NCBI RefSeq assembly: GCF_023243045.1
Contig: NZ_JALKFX010000035.1
Span: 1 to 57,494 of the forward strand
Source of the DNA: Frankia sp. AgB32
GTDB taxonomy: Bacteria > Actinomycetota > Actinomycetes > Frankiales > Frankiaceae
Length of the DNA: 57,494 nt
Direction of reading: 5' to 3'
Positions 55,063 through 57,494 of this stretch are shown piece after piece. Each line of letters begins with the position of its first letter. Position 1 is the stretch's first letter. Under the pieces are notes generated by a model. That model did not search any database. It was not told the origin of the DNA and saw only the letters and a program-made list of their open reading frames with translations. The translations under genes and the position numbers were made by a program.

Positions 55063-55809
55063 GTGAAGCTCACCCTGCGGATCTGGCGCCAGGCCGGCCC
55101 GGCCGAACCCGGCCGCATGGTGGCCTACGAGGTGCCCGACGCCAACCCGGACATGTCGTTCCTGGAACTGCTCGACGTGCTCAACGAGCGGCTCACCCTC
55201 GAGGGCGACGACCCGGTGACGTTCGACCACGACTGTCGGGAGGGCATCTGCGGTGCCTGCGGCGTGGTCATCAACGGCCAGGCCCACGGCCCGCGCGAGC
55301 GGACCACGACCTGCCAGCTGCACGTCCGCTCGTTCGCCGACGGCGACGTCATCGACGTCGAGCCGTGGCGCTCGGTCGCCTTCGGGGTCGTCAAGGACCT
55401 GATGGTCGACCGCTCCGGCCTCGACCGGATCATCCAGGCCGGCGGGTACATCAGCGCGCCGACCGGAAGCGCCCCCGAGGCGCACTCCACGCCGGTGCCG
55501 AAGCCGGTCGCGGACACGGCGTTCGACAACGCCACCTGCATCGGCTGCGGGGCCTGCGTCGCGGCCTGCCCGAACGGCTCCGCGATGCTGTTCACCTCGG
55601 CGAAGGTGACGCACCTCAACCTGCTGCCGCAGGGTGGGCCCGAGCGGGCCGAGCGGGTGCTCAACCTCGTCGAGGCGATGGACGCCGAGGGCTTCGGCGG
55701 CTGCACGAACACCGGCGAGTGCACAGTGGCCTGCCCCAAGGGCATCCCGCTGGACAGCATCGCCACGCTCAACCGCGAGTACCTGCGCGCCTCCCTCGGG
55801 CGCAAGTAG
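55063..55809 (+). CDS. sdhB: Succinate dehydrogenase iron-sulfur subunit
   Basis: A 248-residue electron-transfer subunit from the GTG at 55063 (AAGGAG seven bases upstream). The [2Fe-2S] ligands are C58, C63, C66 and C84 (CREGICGACG, TTTC). The C-terminal ferredoxin domain has CIGCGACVAACP (C159, C162, C165, C169) and CTNTGECTVACPKGI (C214, C220, C224), which bind the [3Fe-4S] and [4Fe-4S] clusters. It follows sdhA by 63 bases, completing the operon before a strong terminator. Confidence 0.97.
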   Translation: MKLTLRIWRQAGPAEPGRMVAYEVPDANPDMSFLELLDVLNERLTLEGDDPVTFDHDCREGICGACGVVINGQAHGPRERTTTCQLHVRSFADGDVIDVEPWRSVAFGVVKDLMVDRSGLDRIIQAGGYISAPTGSAPEAHSTPVPKPVADTAFDNATCIGCGACVAACPNGSAMLFTSAKVTHLNLLPQGGPERAERVLNLVEAMDAEGFGGCTNTGECTVACPKGIPLDSIATLNREYLRASLGRK

Positions 55810-55850
55810 TCGCCGTCCGCCTCGGCGCGGGCGCGGGCGGCCGTAGCCAG

Positions 55851-55902
55851 CCGCGCCGGCCCGGTGGAGTCTCGCTCGCCGAGGCCCACCGGGCCGGCGC
55901 GG
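55851..55902. terminator. 17-bp perfect hairpin after sdhB
   Basis: Bases 55851-55867 (CCGCGCCGGCCCGGTGG) pair perfectly with 55886-55902 around an 18-base loop, 42 bases after the sdhB stop. It is a clear terminator for the sdh operon and separates it from the downstream oxidoreductase. Confidence 0.88.
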
Positions 55903-55963
55903 ACGCCGTCGGCCGGGCCACACCCCGGCGAAGGCCCGGCGACCCGGCCCTGACGGGCGCACA

Positions 55964-57268
55964 ATGACATGGGTGGACGGGCAGACGCGGGGTAATCCCG
56001 ACCAGGTGGCACCTGACCAGGTGGCCGTGGTCGGCGGCGGCATGGTCGGCCTGTCCGTCGCCTGGTTCCTGCAGGAGCACGGTGTCTCGGTGACCGTGTT
56101 CGACCGGGATCGGCTGACCGCCGGACCGGCCCCGGCGGGCGCGGCCTCCTCTTGGGGGAACGCCGGCTGGCTCACCCCCGGTCTCGCCACCCCGCTGCCC
56201 GAGCCGGCCGTGCTGCGTTACGGGCTGCGAGTCCTCTGGCGGCCCGACTCGCCGGTTTACGTCCCGCCCGTCGCCGACACGCAGCTCGCGCGGTTCGTCG
56301 CCGGCTTCGTCCGGCACAGCACCCACCGGCACTGGCAGCACGCCATGCGGGCCCTCGCCCCGCTCACCCGCGCGTCCCTCGCCGCCTTCGACGAGCTCGC
56401 CGCCGGCGGAGTGGCCGCCGCCCCCACGCCCGCCGCGCCGTTCCTCGCCGGCTACCAGCACCGCGCCGACCTCGACACCCTGCTCACCGAACTCGACGGC
56501 GTGCGGGCGGCCGGCCAGCCCGTCGAGGCCGACGTCCTCGACGCGGACGCCGCCCGGCGCGCGGAACCGCTGCTCAGTGAACGGGTCCGGCACGTCCTGT
56601 CCGTTCGCGACCAGCGCTTCTGCGATCCCGGGCGGCTCGTCGCCGCGCTCGCCGACGCCGTGCGGGACCGCGGCGGGATCGTCCACGAGTCCGCCCCGGT
56701 CGACGGCCTGCGGCCGGTGGCCGACCGGGTGGAGGTGCTCGGCCGAGTCCCCGCCGGCGAGGACTACGCGGCGGTGGTGATCGCCACCGGGGCGTGGCTG
56801 CCGCGGCTGGCCCGGCAGTTCGGAGTCCGCCTGCCCGTGCAGGCCGGCCGCGGTTACAGCTTCCGGGTCGCGACTCCCCGTCCGCCGGGCGGCCCGATCT
56901 ACTTTCCCGCGTCGCGGGTGGCGTGCACGCCACTCGCCGGCGGGATGCGTGTTGCCGGGATGATGGAGTTCCGCCGGCCCGACGCCCCGCCGGACCCGCG
57001 CCGCATCCGGGCCGTGGTCGAGGCGACCCGCGGCCTGCTGCAAGACGTCGACCTCGACACCCGCACGGACGAGTGGGTGGGACCGCGGCCCTGCACGCCG
57101 GACGGCCTGCCGTTGATCGGTCGGACCACGTCGGAGCGGGTGTTCGTCGCCGGCGGCCACGGCATGTGGGGCATCACCCTGGGACCGGTCACCGGGCGGC
57201 TGCTCGCCGATGCCGTCGTCACCGGCGCCGTGCGTCCCGAGCTCGCGCCGTTCGATCCGCTGCGCTGA
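55964..57268 (+). CDS. DadA-like FAD-dependent D-amino-acid dehydrogenase
   Basis: A 434-residue flavoprotein. VAVVGGGMVGLSVAWFLQEHGVSVTVFDRD near residues 20-49 binds FAD. ASSWGNAGWLTPGLATPLPEP, VRDQRFCDPGRLVAALADAVRDRGG and GRGYSFRVATPRPPGGPIYFP are typical of the D-amino-acid dehydrogenase small-subunit (DadA) group. The end, VFVAGGHGMWGITLGPVTGRLLADAV, closes the FAD site. It probably oxidises D-amino acids or a related amine at the membrane. The ATG at 55964 has a weak ribosome site. Confidence 0.9.
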   Translation: MTWVDGQTRGNPDQVAPDQVAVVGGGMVGLSVAWFLQEHGVSVTVFDRDRLTAGPAPAGAASSWGNAGWLTPGLATPLPEPAVLRYGLRVLWRPDSPVYVPPVADTQLARFVAGFVRHSTHRHWQHAMRALAPLTRASLAAFDELAAGGVAAAPTPAAPFLAGYQHRADLDTLLTELDGVRAAGQPVEADVLDADAARRAEPLLSERVRHVLSVRDQRFCDPGRLVAALADAVRDRGGIVHESAPVDGLRPVADRVEVLGRVPAGEDYAAVVIATGAWLPRLARQFGVRLPVQAGRGYSFRVATPRPPGGPIYFPASRVACTPLAGGMRVAGMMEFRRPDAPPDPRRIRAVVEATRGLLQDVDLDTRTDEWVGPRPCTPDGLPLIGRTTSERVFVAGGHGMWGITLGPVTGRLLADAVVTGAVRPELAPFDPLR

Positions 57269-57308
57269 GTCCCGTCACGGCCGGCCGCGGACCGGCCGGA
57301 CGCAGCAA

Positions 57309-57337
57309 GGCCGCCCCCACACGGGATGGGGACGGCC
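57309..57337. terminator. Hairpin terminator after the DadA-like gene
   Basis: GGCCGCCCCCA pairs with TGGGGACGGCC (ten pairs, one C-A mismatch) around a seven-base loop, 40 bases after the stop codon. Confidence 0.8.
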
Positions 57338-57387
57338 GCCGCGGTCATCGCGTCGCCAGACGTACCTGGCGCGATCACCGCGGTGCT

Positions 57388-57459
57388 GGTGTGGCTGGTG
57401 GTGGTGTGGCTGGTGGTGGTGTGGCTGGTGGTGGTGTGGCTGGTGGTGGGGGGGGGGGG
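57388..57459. repeat. 15-bp minisatellite ending in a run of 12 G
   Basis: GGTGTGGCTGGTGGT is repeated four times from 57388 and runs into twelve G at 57448-57459, followed by G/C-only sequence to the window end. It may be a real slippage locus or a sequencing or assembly artefact at a contig edge. Confidence 0.85.
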
Positions 57460-57494
57460 CCGGGGCGGGGGCGGCGGCCGCGCGCCCCGCGCCG

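Overview
The window is very GC-rich (around 70 percent by eye). It has the codon use, GTG starts and GGAGG-type ribosome sites of a high-GC actinomycete. The gene mix is a LAL-type LuxR regulator, a DUF397 protein with an XRE/DUF5753 regulator, EAD1 and TerD/TerB stress domains, an HrpA with a DUF3418-type tail, and a three-subunit SdhCAB. This points to Frankia or a close relative. That assignment is inference from gene content, not a database match. I see no tRNA, rRNA, transposase, phage gene or CRISPR array.

Layout. 1-4210: end of an upstream gene, a LysR regulator, the C-terminal fragment of a siderophore-interacting protein, an O-methyltransferase and an oligoendopeptidase F, closed by a strong hairpin terminator. 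4362-6861: two secreted proteins sharing an Asn-Thr-Ala-Gly-Gly repeat. The upstream one has about 25 copies and is split by a one-base shift in a run of six G. 7333-14622: a LAL regulator, a membrane zinc peptidase, a SnoaL-like protein, a DUF2269-like membrane protein, a Nudix-TerB fusion, a small hypothetical and an SCP2 protein. 14802-22279: a class IV aminotransferase, a 673-residue helical-repeat hypothetical, a convergent EAD1-cyclase-like protein, malate dehydrogenase, an orphan branched-chain-type binding lipoprotein and a GlcG/HbpS-like protein. 22704-29187: an unknown protein, DUF397, a 1.7-kb stretch with no convincing gene, an XRE/DUF5753 regulator and a sensor kinase that looks internally duplicated. 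29456-40088: HrpA, a LpqC-type esterase, galT, SoxR, an FMN reductase and a binding lipoprotein. 40358-44559: LivF and a giant LivH-LivM-LivG fusion. 44916-50460: a TerD-CAP fusion, a Cds1-like PLP enzyme, an amidohydrolase, a Roadblock protein and a lipoprotein. 51132-57268: a LysR regulator divergent from sdhCAB across a perfect palindrome, then a DadA-like oxidoreductase.

Working relations. The binding lipoprotein at 38826-40088 faces the Liv transporter genes and most likely feeds them. sdhCAB and mdh supply central carbon metabolism, and the LysR protein beside sdhC probably controls both itself and sdhCAB. The accessory interest lies in the repeat proteins (4.3-6.9 kb), the EAD1-cyclase and its convergent helical-repeat neighbour (15.9-19.0 kb), the two Ter-family fusions, and many perfect short tandem repeats that look like slippage loci.
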